Assembly (NCBI RefSeq): GCF_022869165.1
Contig: NZ_CP094929.1
Span: 868,001 to 932,000 of the forward strand
DNA length: 64,000 nt
Source: Sphaerochaeta associata
GTDB taxonomy: Bacteria > Spirochaetota > Spirochaetia > Sphaerochaetales > Sphaerochaetaceae
Direction: 5' to 3'
A program made the position numbers and the translations under genes. Shown piece by piece: positions 45,177 to 54,145 of the stretch (position 1 is the stretch's first letter; every line of letters starts with the position of its first letter). The notes beneath the pieces were generated by a model. The model ran no database searches. It had not been told where the DNA came from and worked only from the letters and a program-made list of their open reading frames with translations.

Positions 45177-45932
45177 TCAGTCCCTAAGCGAGGTGATGGC
45201 CGCCATACCCTTGGCAAGCAGGTTGATATCCATCAGGCTCATACGCAGGGTAAGGCCGTGGGGCATCCACTTGCGGGTGAGTTCCTCGGCTGCATGGAAA
45301 CCGAAAATCTTGTGATGCTTCTTAGCCGCTGCCGCAACTTTGGCGATTGCCTCATCCATCTTGGGATGATTGAACTGTCCACTTACTCCCAAAGAGTTGG
45401 AGAGGTCGGCAGGCCCGATCAAAAGTGCATCGATGCCTTCGGTGGCGGCAATATCCTCAATGTTGTCGATCGCCTCTGAAAGTTCAATCTGGGCGATGGT
45501 AAGGATGTTCTCATTCTCCTGCCTCATAAACGCTTCGGGGTTTTTTGCAGCATCGAGGTATTCGGTATGGGCTCCGCTTCCTCCAAGACCACGCTGTCCG
45601 ACCGGGGCAAATTTTGCCCAATCGGCAAACTTGCGTGCTTCGTCACCATTTTTCACCATGGGAACCATGACTCCGGTCACTCCGCAATCGAGAGCCCTCG
45701 AGACATTCCCCTTGGAGAGTTCGGGAACACGCACAAAGCACTCGATGCCTTTGGCGCGTGCGAGGGACGATGCATCAGCGATGGTTTCAAATGAGAAGGC
45801 TCCATGCTCCATATCGAACATCACAAAGTCCAGGCCGGCATTGGCTGCCACCAAGACAATTGCTGGATTGCGAACCATTCTCACCATGGTGCCTACTGCT
45901 GCTTTTCCCTCTTTCAAATCTTTCACTGTCAT
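45177..45932 (-). CDS. HpcH/HpaI-family aldolase (251 aa)
   Basis: A class II, metal-dependent aldolase of the HpcH/HpaI family, which cleaves or forms 2-keto-3-deoxy (sugar) acids to pyruvate and an aldehyde. Active-site signatures are FVMFDMEHGAFS (catalytic His and Glu region), FVRVPE (Arg that binds pyruvate), IAQIELSEAI (metal Glu) and LLIGPADLSNSLG (metal Asp). It is last in the leftward TTT operon, 18 bases after the transketolase-like gene. A paralogue lies at 57438. The physiological substrate is probably a sugar acid. Confidence 0.9.
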   Translation of the reverse strand: MTVKDLKEGKAAVGTMVRMVRNPAIVLVAANAGLDFVMFDMEHGAFSFETIADASSLARAKGIECFVRVPELSKGNVSRALDCGVTGVMVPMVKNGDEARKFADWAKFAPVGQRGLGGSGAHTEYLDAAKNPEAFMRQENENILTIAQIELSEAIDNIEDIAATEGIDALLIGPADLSNSLGVSGQFNHPKMDEAIAKVAAAAKKHHKIFGFHAAEELTRKWMPHGLTLRMSLMDINLLAKGMAAITSLRD

Positions 45933-45950
45933 ATATATTTCCTTATCGAA

Positions 45951-48278
45951 TTATTGTTTTGCCGATGCAAGCTGCTGAGAAAGTGTTTCGAGTCTCTGCT
46001 CCCGTCCCAATGCAAATCTTCTGATCGCTTCCAAAACCCATTTCGGACTCATGTGAGCTTCATCAAGGACCTCATCCAATGAGCCACCGGTTCTCCATCG
46101 ATCATCATGGTCGCTAGAGAGGCAGTACTGCTCACTGACGCTGTTGAACGCCCATGAACTCATCATCCTCCTTGCCTGTGTGGTAAAGAAGGTGGAATCG
46201 GCACGGTCTCCATCAGTGAGCACCTGATCCTGGTACTCCTTGCTTTGCATTTCGAACAGTTCAGTGCTCGTCACACAGACAATCTTGACGTTCAAACCTT
46301 CCTGTTCGAGCGTAGGAAGCAGGGAAAGGATGCTGTATACCACACTGGTTCCCTGTACAAAGATGGTTCCCATCCTCTGTTTGCCCTCTTGGTACGGCCT
46401 GAGCACATAGGCACCCTTGGCGGCTTCGAAATGTGAGGGAATGCCAAGCTTGTTACGATCGGGGATCTCCATTTCGGGCCTGGTGACATGCAAGGCGATC
46501 AGGGGGATGCTGCTCTTGAAAGCTTCTGCCAAAAGTACCGGCACCTCATTGTATTCCCAAGGAAACAAGTTGATGATATGCCCCTTCGGGAAGAGCTGAT
46601 GCACTCCTACGGAGAAAATGCCGAAGTGGGTACGGCTGTCATCCGCCGTCTCGGGACCTGTATGGGCTCCAACCCAGAGGACCTTTCCCACCTTGTGATC
46701 GGCATCCTGGCAGAACTGGCTGAAGAGTCTCATGGGACCATACTTGAGGTAAGAGAATGAAGCATAGGTGGAAACGGCTGTATAAAAGCCGTCGAATTCA
46801 TCCTTGCTCTTGTTGCTGAAATTCAGGGTGGCAACCGAGCTCATCATGCCGGCGTTGGAGAACTCCGTGATTTCGGTTGGGGCCATCACCCCGTCCTTGG
46901 TGCCGACCCGCTCATACCAACCATAGCCGGATTCACCTTCCCAACCGTTGGCAAAGCCCCATAGATTGGTCGAAGCACTCAGGTCTGCTGAGGCGGCGAG
47001 AAACAAGGGACGGTTGTACTTGGTCTTTCCAAGGTAGTTGATATATGCACCCCAGGCTCCCATACCGGCCCTGTTTGCCAATTTCTGGCCGACTTTTCCC
47101 CAGAGTTGTTCAGGATAGTTCTTGCTGTCCCAGAATACCGGGTCATTGAAAGGATTGCCCTGTGTGTTCAGCTTGTAGGTTGCAAGGCTTTGGGGGACGG
47201 CATCGCCGAGCTGTACCAAGCGGTCTGCCAGGTACATGCAAAGGTTGCGGTCGGCGTGCATGACATCAACCACTGCTTGAAGATTTGCACGGAACTCTGC
47301 TTCATCGGCAGGACTCTTTGCATCGACGTTTACAAACCGGGCTCCATACTTTGCTGCAAACTCTTTTCTGAGGTTCCAGAACAGCTCGCTGTTCTTGGCA
47401 TGGGGGGCGCCGTGGCTTGGAGCATCGTACTTGAGATACCCTCTGCCCTTGCGAGTCTTGAACCACAGCATCGAGGGTTGTTTTTCCTGGTTGTCAACAC
47501 TAATCATTGCGTGCAACTGCTGTGTGAGAGAGGAAAAATCAGAACCGTTTTCAGTGCCGAAAACTTTCCAGCCATGAGGAGCGAACCAATCCTCGGGCTT
47601 GCCGGGAAGCACATCGCTGGTCTTGTGTCCATCGATGCCAAAGTCATTCCAGTCCACGAGGAAGTGGAGGTTGTCCAAAGCCATGCCCCAGGCAGTATTG
47701 AGCGTCTCGTGGGTGGCTCCGGGAGTCAGACCACCTTCGCCTTCCATGATGAATACCCTCACTTGTTCGGCTCCGGCTCGCTTGAGAGCGAATGCCAGAC
47801 CTGCTGCTGCAGGGGTACCGTGGCCGGAAGGGCCGGTGTTTGCCTTGAGGAAGGAAGTCTTGCCGTTTGCCTCGGCATGGCCTGAAAGACCGCCGCGGTG
47901 TCTGAAGCCCACCAGGTCCTCCCAGTAGAGTGCTCGGTTCTTCTCATCCTTGACAAGGTATTTTTCATCCCCTGTTTGCCGGTATGCAAAGCGAAGAGCC
48001 TCATTGAGCACAGCCAAGGTGGCATACACGAGGGGAATGGTATGGCCGCAACCGAGTACGAACTTGTCTCCGAACGGCTTGTCGCTGTCGCGGATGTCCC
48101 ATACCATGGCACCGCTGAGCATGAGCGAGAGCAGCATATGTACTTTGGATCGAGATCCACCGGGGTGTCCGCTTTGCCGGTAGTTCAGCGGGATGTCGAT
48201 GAATTGATCCACCAAGTCGGCAGTCTTTTCCCAGTAGGCACGATCTACGGCAGTGCAAGCTATGGTACGATTCATCAT
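45951..48278 (-). CDS. Transketolase-like ThDP enzyme (775 aa)
   Basis: Transketolase-superfamily protein with its own character. N-terminal half: QSGHPGGSRS, DKFVLGCGH, GLSGHAEANGKTSF and GPSGHGTPAAAGLA match transketolase substrate and ThDP sites. The ThDP/Mg motif reads EGEGGLTPGATHE and later VDWNDFGIDG, so the first Asp of the usual GDG is Glu. C-terminal half: HTGPETADDSRTH stands where HDS...DGPTH occurs. At 775 residues it is about 100 longer than ordinary transketolase. It sits between tctA (11 bases) and the aldolase, so it may act on a carbon skeleton imported by the TTT system. Ribosome-binding site AGGAGG precedes ATG 48278. Confidence 0.82.
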   Translation of the reverse strand: MMNRTIACTAVDRAYWEKTADLVDQFIDIPLNYRQSGHPGGSRSKVHMLLSLMLSGAMVWDIRDSDKPFGDKFVLGCGHTIPLVYATLAVLNEALRFAYRQTGDEKYLVKDEKNRALYWEDLVGFRHRGGLSGHAEANGKTSFLKANTGPSGHGTPAAAGLAFALKRAGAEQVRVFIMEGEGGLTPGATHETLNTAWGMALDNLHFLVDWNDFGIDGHKTSDVLPGKPEDWFAPHGWKVFGTENGSDFSSLTQQLHAMISVDNQEKQPSMLWFKTRKGRGYLKYDAPSHGAPHAKNSELFWNLRKEFAAKYGARFVNVDAKSPADEAEFRANLQAVVDVMHADRNLCMYLADRLVQLGDAVPQSLATYKLNTQGNPFNDPVFWDSKNYPEQLWGKVGQKLANRAGMGAWGAYINYLGKTKYNRPLFLAASADLSASTNLWGFANGWEGESGYGWYERVGTKDGVMAPTEITEFSNAGMMSSVATLNFSNKSKDEFDGFYTAVSTYASFSYLKYGPMRLFSQFCQDADHKVGKVLWVGAHTGPETADDSRTHFGIFSVGVHQLFPKGHIINLFPWEYNEVPVLLAEAFKSSIPLIALHVTRPEMEIPDRNKLGIPSHFEAAKGAYVLRPYQEGKQRMGTIFVQGTSVVYSILSLLPTLEQEGLNVKIVCVTSTELFEMQSKEYQDQVLTDGDRADSTFFTTQARRMMSSWAFNSVSEQYCLSSDHDDRWRTGGSLDEVLDEAHMSPKWVLEAIRRFALGREQRLETLSQQLASAKQ

Positions 48279-48289
48279 GCAGGTTCCTC

Positions 48290-49774
48290 CTAGCGTTGAT
48301 TATTTCTCTTTTGACGAATGGTTCTGAAGGCGGAAAAAAGGACGATGAGTATGGTAAGGGTGAGAATGACACCGCTGATCGGTTCGGTGAAGAAGGGAAG
48401 GAAGCTTCCCTGGCTTCTCATCAGACCGCGGCGCAGCTCGGTTTCGATGATGGGTCCCAGAATGAAGCCAAGCAACAGGGGGGTTGCAGGCACTTCGAAC
48501 TTTTTCATCGCAAAACCCAAGACACCAAAGAAAAGCATGGTCCATACGTCGAACATGCGGTTATTCAGGCCATAGGACCCGATTACACACAGGGTAAGCA
48601 CGATCGGGAGCAGAATATGCTTGGGGACGGCAAGGATTTTTACGAATAATCGCATTCCGCCAAATTCACTGATGAGCATGAAAATATTGGATAGCAGCAG
48701 GGCTGTGAAGATTGCATACACGAGCACTCCGTTGTTTTCGAACAAAAGAGGGCCGGGGGTGATGCCGTGGATCATGAAACCCGCCAGCAGGATTGCGGTG
48801 GTGTTGTCCCCGGGGATTCCGAGAGTCATCAGGGGAACGAGGGCTCCGCCGGTGGAGGCATTATTGGATGTCTCACTGGCTACCAAGCCTTCAATGGAGC
48901 CCTTGCCGAAGAGCTCGGGAGTCTTCGATTGGTTCTTTGCAACGCCGTAGGAGACGACGCTGCAGATCGCCCCGCCAAGACCGGGAAGGATTCCGATGCC
49001 GGTTCCGATCAAGGCAGAACGAAGGAAGTTGACTTTCTGTGACAAGAATTCCTTCATCGAGAAACCAAATCCCTTGATGGCATACTCCACAGGTTTTACC
49101 TTCTCTCCAACACCCTGTTCAGACTCTTCGAACAACTGGGCGACGGCGAACAAGCCGATGAGTGCAGGCAGCAGGCTGATTCCTCCGTTGAGTTCCTTGA
49201 TACCGAAGGTGAAGCGTGGGAAGGCTGTGATCGGGGCCATGCCTATGAAGGTGAAGGCAAACCCGAGCAGGGCGCTGAACAAGCCTTTGACCAAGGATTT
49301 GCCTGACATGGTGGAGACGAGGGTGAGGCTGAAAACCCCGATCGAGAAGTATTCAAACGAGGCGAAGTTCAAGGCAACCTCAGCTACCAACGGGGAGATG
49401 AAATAGAGAACCAGCAAGCTGAATACTCCTCCCAAGAATGAGAATACAATGCCGATTCCCAGTGCCTTGCCCGCTTGTCCATTCTTTGCCATAGGGGAGC
49501 CATCGAAACACGTGCATACAGAAGCAGGTGTTCCCGGAATATTGAGCAGAATGGCGGAGATCAGTCCTCCGCTGGTTCCACCGATGTACAGGCCCATCAG
49601 CAATGAGAGGCCTTCCACGGGGCTCATGCTGAAGGTGATGGGCAGGAACAGTGCGACTCCCATGGTTACCGTGATCCCGGGAATGGATCCAAAGAGAATC
49701 CCCAGGACTGTTCCACCGAAGATGAGCAATATGGTTTTTACCGTGAAAACGGCCAGAATACCTTCCAAAATCAT
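48290..49774 (-). CDS. tctA: TTT transporter large membrane subunit TctA (494 aa)
   Basis: The twelve-or-so-segment subunit of a tripartite tricarboxylate transporter. Family motifs visible are FGSIPGITVTMGVALFLPIT (about residues 27-46), GGLISAILLNIPGTPAS, DGSPMAKNGQAGKALGIG and GTGIGILPGLGGAICSVVSY, the repeated half of the fold. Length is typical (about 500). It works with the adjacent TctB and the periplasmic TctC to import a carboxylate with Na+ or H+. It lies 13 bases after tctB and before the transketolase-like gene. Confidence 0.95.
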   Translation of the reverse strand: MILEGILAVFTVKTILLIFGGTVLGILFGSIPGITVTMGVALFLPITFSMSPVEGLSLLMGLYIGGTSGGLISAILLNIPGTPASVCTCFDGSPMAKNGQAGKALGIGIVFSFLGGVFSLLVLYFISPLVAEVALNFASFEYFSIGVFSLTLVSTMSGKSLVKGLFSALLGFAFTFIGMAPITAFPRFTFGIKELNGGISLLPALIGLFAVAQLFEESEQGVGEKVKPVEYAIKGFGFSMKEFLSQKVNFLRSALIGTGIGILPGLGGAICSVVSYGVAKNQSKTPELFGKGSIEGLVASETSNNASTGGALVPLMTLGIPGDNTTAILLAGFMIHGITPGPLLFENNGVLVYAIFTALLLSNIFMLISEFGGMRLFVKILAVPKHILLPIVLTLCVIGSYGLNNRMFDVWTMLFFGVLGFAMKKFEVPATPLLLGFILGPIIETELRRGLMRSQGSFLPFFTEPISGVILTLTILIVLFSAFRTIRQKRNNQR

Positions 49775-49787
49775 GTGATCTACTCCT

Positions 49788-50252
49788 TTAGCCGAGGATT
49801 CCTGCGGGAATCATGACGTTGAATACTTTTACAAACAAAAGATAGGTAGCTGTTGCGCTGATGATGGCGATGATGCCGTAGCGCAGGTAGTGTTGCTTGT
49901 TGCCTCGGTTCAGAATGAGGATTTGCCCGAACATGTAGAGTGTTGAGGCGATGATGTAGCCCAAGATCGGAATCAGGGCAAGATAGAGAATAAGGATTGC
50001 CAGAGTCAGCACAGGTGATAAGGAGGACCCTTTCATGTTGGCAGTCTCTGAGTGTGAACGCACGAAGAGCAGGGTGCGGTTTTGGTATACGAGCAGGGAT
50101 CCGAGGATCATGAATCCAACCGCCGCAATGCGGGGAAAGAACTTTGCTCCGACGCCTACTGCAGCAAAGTCCCTGATACCGTTGCTCATGATCAGGATGG
50201 CGATTCCCAAGGCTATGCTGAAGAATCCCAAGCCGATTGTTTTTTTGTTCAT
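49788..50252 (-). CDS. tctB: TTT transporter small membrane subunit TctB (154 aa)
   Basis: Four hydrophobic segments typical of TctB: LGFFSIALGIAILIM, FFPRIAAVGFMILGSLLV, LTLAILILYLALIPILGY and GIIAIISATATYLLFVKV. I chose ATG 50252 (MNKKTIGLGFF); an in-frame start at 50267 is possible. Sequence conservation in this subunit is always low, so the call rests on topology plus position between tctC and tctA. Confidence 0.9.
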   Translation of the reverse strand: MNKKTIGLGFFSIALGIAILIMSNGIRDFAAVGVGAKFFPRIAAVGFMILGSLLVYQNRTLLFVRSHSETANMKGSSLSPVLTLAILILYLALIPILGYIIASTLYMFGQILILNRGNKQHYLRYGIIAIISATATYLLFVKVFNVMIPAGILG

Positions 50253-50275
50253 GGTGAATACCCTCAATAAGTGTG

Positions 50276-50301
50276 TGCAAGGCCCTTTTCAGGGCCCTGC
50301 A
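50276..50301. other. Stem-loop between tctC and tctB (leftward operon)
   Basis: TGCA-A-GGCCC and GGGCC-C-TGCA pair with one mismatch around TTTTCA. No T-run follows. Its place directly after the binding-protein gene suggests mRNA protection or partial termination that yields more TctC than membrane subunits. The rightward operon has a stem-loop in the same place. Confidence 0.6.
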
Positions 50302-50321
50302 CCGAAGAAGACTCAGCTTTG

Positions 50322-51329
50322 TTACTTCGAAGTGCCTCTGAAAAGGTCCTGGTACTGGGCGAAGTATTCATAGACCTCTTGTGCATGCTTGGTTGCCTGC
50401 TCAGGAGCCATGTAGGTCGGAGTAACAAAGTACTTGGCGGCATCCGCCTGATACTCAGGATTCTCAACGACACGTTTCATTGCTGCGCTGAACTTGTCAA
50501 CAATGCTCTTGGGGGTTCCCTTTGGCATCCCGACAAAGAAAAACTTGTTGAACTCAAGGTCCAAGCCCTGTTCGGCTGTGGTCGGAACCTCGGGGAACAA
50601 CGGATTGCGCTGCTTTGAGGTCAACCCGAGCACGACAAAGTCACCGCTCTTGAAGTAGTCGAGCGTAAGGCCGTACTGGGTGTTGATCACCTGGGTCTTG
50701 CGGCCCTTGAGGGCAACCGTCTTTGCAGCATTGGCGCCGACGTCAACCAGATTCAAATCGATACCGGCTTCAGCTTCCAGAACAATGCCTACCAGGTGGG
50801 GGTAGCCACCGGTCATCATGCCGAATTCCACCTTGCCGGGATTTGCCTTGGCGTAGGAGATGAACTCAGGCAGGGTTTTGAACGGCATGCCGGGGTGGGT
50901 TGCCAACACGGTGGTGTCGTCCAACAGGCCGATGCCGACCATGTCAAAAGCCTCGATGCCGTAATCGACAAGACCTGCGATCTTGGGAATCATTGCCTCA
51001 CCGTGGAAGAAGAGGGCAGTATAGCCGTCGGCATCGGAGTCCAGAACGCGCTGCATGCCGATGGTTCCGCCACCGCCGGTGACGTTTACAACCGCCAGGC
51101 TCTGTCCAAGTTCCTTTTCGAGGTATTTGGAGAAGAGACGGGCATTGAGGTCGGTATCACCTCCGGCTCCTACCGGGACGATGATCTGTATCGGTTTTTC
51201 GGGATACGTGGCAGCAGGATCTGCCTGCGTAGCAACACTCTCTTTGGTTCCTGCAGCGAACAAGCCGAAGCTTGCAAGCAGAGCCAGGACTGTAACGATG
51301 ACAACAAAGCGTAGATGTGTCTGTTTCAT
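50322..51329 (-). CDS. tctC: TTT transporter substrate-binding protein TctC (335 aa)
   Basis: Periplasmic binding protein of the TctC/Bug family. Signal peptide MKQTHLRFVVIVTVLALLAS, then YPEKPIQIIVPVGAGGDTD, the family start where a loop holds the ligand carboxylate. Also present are NVTGGGGTIGMQRVL and GKVEFGMMTGGYPHLVG. The ligand is unknown; Bug proteins take citrate, aromatic acids, amino acids and sugar acids. It is the first gene of the leftward operon, behind a TTGACA promoter overlapped by a palindrome. Confidence 0.95.
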   Translation of the reverse strand: MKQTHLRFVVIVTVLALLASFGLFAAGTKESVATQADPAATYPEKPIQIIVPVGAGGDTDLNARLFSKYLEKELGQSLAVVNVTGGGGTIGMQRVLDSDADGYTALFFHGEAMIPKIAGLVDYGIEAFDMVGIGLLDDTTVLATHPGMPFKTLPEFISYAKANPGKVEFGMMTGGYPHLVGIVLEAEAGIDLNLVDVGANAAKTVALKGRKTQVINTQYGLTLDYFKSGDFVVLGLTSKQRNPLFPEVPTTAEQGLDLEFNKFFFVGMPKGTPKSIVDKFSAAMKRVVENPEYQADAAKYFVTPTYMAPEQATKHAQEVYEYFAQYQDLFRGTSK

Positions 51330-51375
51330 AGATGCTCCTTTCGTGATTTTGTATAGTTTCGATTAACAGATATAA

Positions 51376-51406
51376 ATGATATATCATGTATATTACTAAC
51401 TGTCAA
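51376..51406 (-). promoter_or_regulatory. Promoter/operator of the leftward tctC operon
   Basis: On the minus strand TTGACA (51401-51406) and TATATC (51378-51383) are spaced by 17 bases. The perfect palindrome ATGATATATCAT (51376-51387) covers the -10. The core TGATATATCATTT recurs downstream of the -10 of the isomerase promoter (53158-53169), so one regulator, probably the neighbouring GntR protein (51490-52167), could control both. Confidence 0.7.
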
Positions 51407-51489
51407 ACAAAATTTTTTTACTGGTACTGATTATACAATAATCATTTACTGAAGTAAGTACTGTACTTTCTGCGACTTTTATTTCTCTA

Positions 51490-52167
51490 CTACTTAACCG
51501 AAGAGTTCTTCAAATCCTCGATGAAAGGGTAGTACGAGTCATAGATATGGTCGCGCATCACTTTCTCCGCCTTGTCCGGGTCTTGATCAAGAATGTTGTC
51601 GATCAGGGTGACATGCCAATACCGCTGGATGGCAGGTCTTGCGCGCCTTGATTGCACGGCATTGAAGAGCAGCCAGGTGAAGTTGATCTTCTGAAGGCCG
51701 GCGATGAGGGAGGAAAAGCCTGTACACTCAGCCATCATGACGTGGAAACGGATATGCAACTGGGTGATCTTCTCTGTCTCCGTACCTTCAAAGCGGAGAA
51801 TGTCCAGCTCTTCTGCGAGGGAGCGAAGCGCCTTCTTTTGCTCATCGGTGGCCTTGGTGGCAAGAATCCTTGCCACCTGGCACTCTATGGCTTCCCTGAA
51901 GGCGAACATGTCCATCACCCGTTCGACGGTTGGAATGGTAACGATGGAGCCCCAGTGCGCTTTGTACTCGATCAAGCCATCCTGCTCCAGGCGCTTCATT
52001 GCCTCAAGGATGGGGATCGGACTGACGCCAAGCTCTTGGGCAAGCTGACGGCGAACCAATCTCATACCTGGCTCATATTCGCCTTTCATGATTTTCTTGC
52101 TGATGATCTCATACGCTTTTTCAGCTGCTGTCTGAAAAACCACACCTTTCTGGGCTACCGATTGCAT
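51490..52167 (-). CDS. GntR-family regulator, FCD subfamily (225 aa)
   Basis: The N-terminal winged helix has AYEIISKKIMKGEYEPGMRL, then RRQLAQELGVSPIPILEAMKRL, typical of GntR. The C-terminal helical FCD domain carries the metal/ligand residues in FREAIECQVARILA, LHIRFHVMMAECTG and VMRDHIYDSY. I chose ATG 52167 because GGAGGGAA lies 7 bases upstream. FCD regulators often sense sugar acids or carboxylates. It follows the isomerase gene by 50 bases and is likely to be its co-transcribed autoregulator. Confidence 0.92.
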   Translation of the reverse strand: MQSVAQKGVVFQTAAEKAYEIISKKIMKGEYEPGMRLVRRQLAQELGVSPIPILEAMKRLEQDGLIEYKAHWGSIVTIPTVERVMDMFAFREAIECQVARILATKATDEQKKALRSLAEELDILRFEGTETEKITQLHIRFHVMMAECTGFSSLIAGLQKINFTWLLFNAVQSRRARPAIQRYWHVTLIDNILDQDPDKAEKVMRDHIYDSYYPFIEDLKNSSVK

Positions 52168-52217
52168 GCAATTCCCTCCGTCTTCTGATGCATGATACAT
52201 GTCAAACCTTTTTTTCG

Positions 52218-53141
52218 CTAGTCTTTTATCGGTTTAACCCTGTTCCATGCGAGCAGCAGTGTCCTTTTTGCATTGGCAACCACCAAATCGGGATCCTCGC
52301 TGCCGAATGGCTTCACTTCAAAGCTGACAATCGGGCGCTTCTCCTTGTTCAGGAATCCGATGGACAACAGGCACTGCAGGTAATCGGCCAGTTCCTGTAC
52401 ATCGTTCTCGCCTCCCGGGAACCCGAAGCGGGGGTGCAGGTCTCCATATCCGGGAAGGGAAGAGTCCTTGACGACGCAATTTCCCATGTGGGCGTGGGTG
52501 ATGTATTTCTTGACCGGCATCAATGACTCTTCGATGGTCTCATGGAGCAGGGGAATATGGCTGAGGTCGACCAGCAAGCCAAACTCGGGGTACTCCGTGC
52601 GAATCTCTTTTGCATACCGCTTGGCCAGTGATGCAGGTCCGATGAGGCTCTTCTTATCGATGTCGTAATCGAAGACTTCCAGAGCAATTTTCAAAGTACC
52701 TTTCGATGCTGCATACGCGCAGATTTCCTTGGTGGATGCCACCAATGCCTGATAGGATGCTTCCACTGTTGCTTCTTCATATTTGCCGCTGAGGAAGGCA
52801 AAGGAGCTCGCACCCAGTTCATAGGCTTCATCAATGCCTTCTTTCAAGTTTGCCACTGCCAAAAGCCGTTTCTTCTCATCCAAATCGTTTATATTCATCT
52901 TGGTGGAAAGCAGTCTCGGCTGGGCTCCATAGGCGAGCGTAAGGGCGGCTGTATCTTTCATGAATCGAACCTGCTTCCTTGCTTCACTATCGCGGATCCA
53001 CGTTACTTCCACAGCTTCGAAGAAAGGATCTGCGGCGATTTTCTTGAATGTTTCAACGATCGGACCTTCCCCGCTTGAAACCGGATAGGCCATGAAGTGG
53101 ATGAGGCCGACTTTCATATAGCTGGATAACGCTTCGTGCAT
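52218..53141 (-). CDS. Sugar-phosphate isomerase/epimerase-like TIM barrel (307 aa)
   Basis: Xylose-isomerase-like superfamily. Candidate metal ligands lie in IALEVFDYDID (Glu), LLVDLSHIPLLHET (Asp, His), ITHAHMGNCV (His) and VSFEVKPFG (Glu). The ATG at 53141 has GAGGAG upstream. It is transcribed from a strong promoter in the regulatory core and is followed by the GntR gene. It probably interconverts a keto or hydroxy-acid sugar in the TTT pathway; the exact substrate is unknown. Confidence 0.85.
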   Translation of the reverse strand: MHEALSSYMKVGLIHFMAYPVSSGEGPIVETFKKIAADPFFEAVEVTWIRDSEARKQVRFMKDTAALTLAYGAQPRLLSTKMNINDLDEKKRLLAVANLKEGIDEAYELGASSFAFLSGKYEEATVEASYQALVASTKEICAYAASKGTLKIALEVFDYDIDKKSLIGPASLAKRYAKEIRTEYPEFGLLVDLSHIPLLHETIEESLMPVKKYITHAHMGNCVVKDSSLPGYGDLHPRFGFPGGENDVQELADYLQCLLSIGFLNKEKRPIVSFEVKPFGSEDPDLVVANAKRTLLLAWNRVKPIKD

Positions 53142-53157
53142 GGTATGCTCCTCAAAA

Positions 53158-53202
53158 ATGATATATCAGATATATTGTAAGAGTGATATTCCCGTCTGTC
53201 AA
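53158..53202 (-). promoter_or_regulatory. Promoter/operator of the isomerase-gntR unit
   Basis: On the minus strand TTGACA (53197-53202), a 17-base spacer and TACAAT (53174-53179). Right downstream, at 53158-53169, lies ATGATATATCAG (plus-strand reading), sharing AAATGATATATCA with the tctC site at 51374-51386. Confidence 0.72.
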
Positions 53203-53274
53203 TCAAAAGAGTAGGGTGGTGTGGGCTTGAACTCTGCGTTTTAACATTTTATGCCTTGCATAGATAAGAAAAAC

Positions 53275-53325
53275 TTGACAGCAGCCAGAAAAGGATGGAA
53301 TCTAATAATCAGTGATTATCAGATT
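53275..53325 (+). promoter_or_regulatory. Promoter/operator of the second gntR gene
   Basis: TTGACA lies at 53275-53280. A 27-base near-perfect palindrome occupies 53299-53325 (half-sites AATCTAATAATCA and TGATTATCAGATT around a central G). The same palindrome with two changes lies in front of the rightward tctC gene at 54185-54211. Confidence 0.8.
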
Positions 53326-53339
53326 AGAAGGGGAGCCAT

Positions 53340-54044
53340 ATGGACCAGGTCTTGGACAGTCTTTGCAGGGATGAAGAGGATAGGATGGTGCTCACTCTGG
53401 TGGGTTACATCCGGGAGAAGGGGATGAAACCCGGTGACAAGCTGCCCTCCATCCGGACCTTCTCCAATGAACTTGGAGTTTCCCAGAGCCAGGTGCGGTC
53501 GGGATTCCTGCGGGCGGCTGCAATGGGGGTTCTGAAGATCGTGCCCCGCAGCGGGTGCTACCTGGCCGATGTTTCACTTTCAAGCATCATCGGCCCCTTT
53601 ACCTTATTGTTTGAAGCCATGTACATGAACGTACAGCCCCCTTTGATGGATCTGTATGAACTGAAGACCACCTTGGAACGTGGAATTTCCAAACGGGTTG
53701 CTGCCATTCGTACGATTGAGGACCTTGCAGAGTTGAAACTGTTGCTTGATGCCATGGAGACGGTAACCGAACATGCCGAGATGGTACGTCTTGATGAGGC
53801 ATTTCATGAGAAGTTGGCGAACAGTACGAGAAATCCTCTCTTTATCTCCTTGATGCGGGTCATTCACTCGATGCTTCGCCATAGCAGGTTGTCCTATTCG
53901 GATTTTGTCTCTGAGTTTCCTCAATCAAGAAAGGATCATCGTGCCTTGTATGAGGCACTCCGTGACCAGGATGCCCTGAAAGCTGCCGATATTGCAGAAC
54001 AACATAGTAACCGACGGAAACTTTTATTAGTGAAGAATTATTAG
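53340..54044 (+). CDS. GntR-family regulator, FCD subfamily (234 aa)
   Basis: N-terminal GntR helix-turn-helix: GYIREKGMKPGDKLPSIR, TFSNELGVSQSQVRSGFLRA. The FCD-type C-terminus has LYELKTTLERGISKRVAA, DEAFHEKLANSTRNPLF and DHRALYEALRDQD. The ATG at 53340 follows AGGGGAG. Two copies of a 27-base palindrome, one on its own promoter and one on the rightward tctC promoter, make it the likely autoregulated controller of the rightward TTT operon. Confidence 0.93.
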   Translation: MDQVLDSLCRDEEDRMVLTLVGYIREKGMKPGDKLPSIRTFSNELGVSQSQVRSGFLRAAAMGVLKIVPRSGCYLADVSLSSIIGPFTLLFEAMYMNVQPPLMDLYELKTTLERGISKRVAAIRTIEDLAELKLLLDAMETVTEHAEMVRLDEAFHEKLANSTRNPLFISLMRVIHSMLRHSRLSYSDFVSEFPQSRKDHRALYEALRDQDALKAADIAEQHSNRRKLLLVKNY

Positions 54045-54145
54045 CCATTTCAGTTGAATCTGTGCTGAAAGCGATATAATATATATGATATATAACGTAT
54101 AAAATATTATAATAGAAGTAATTAAACAGATTTTACACATTTTGG

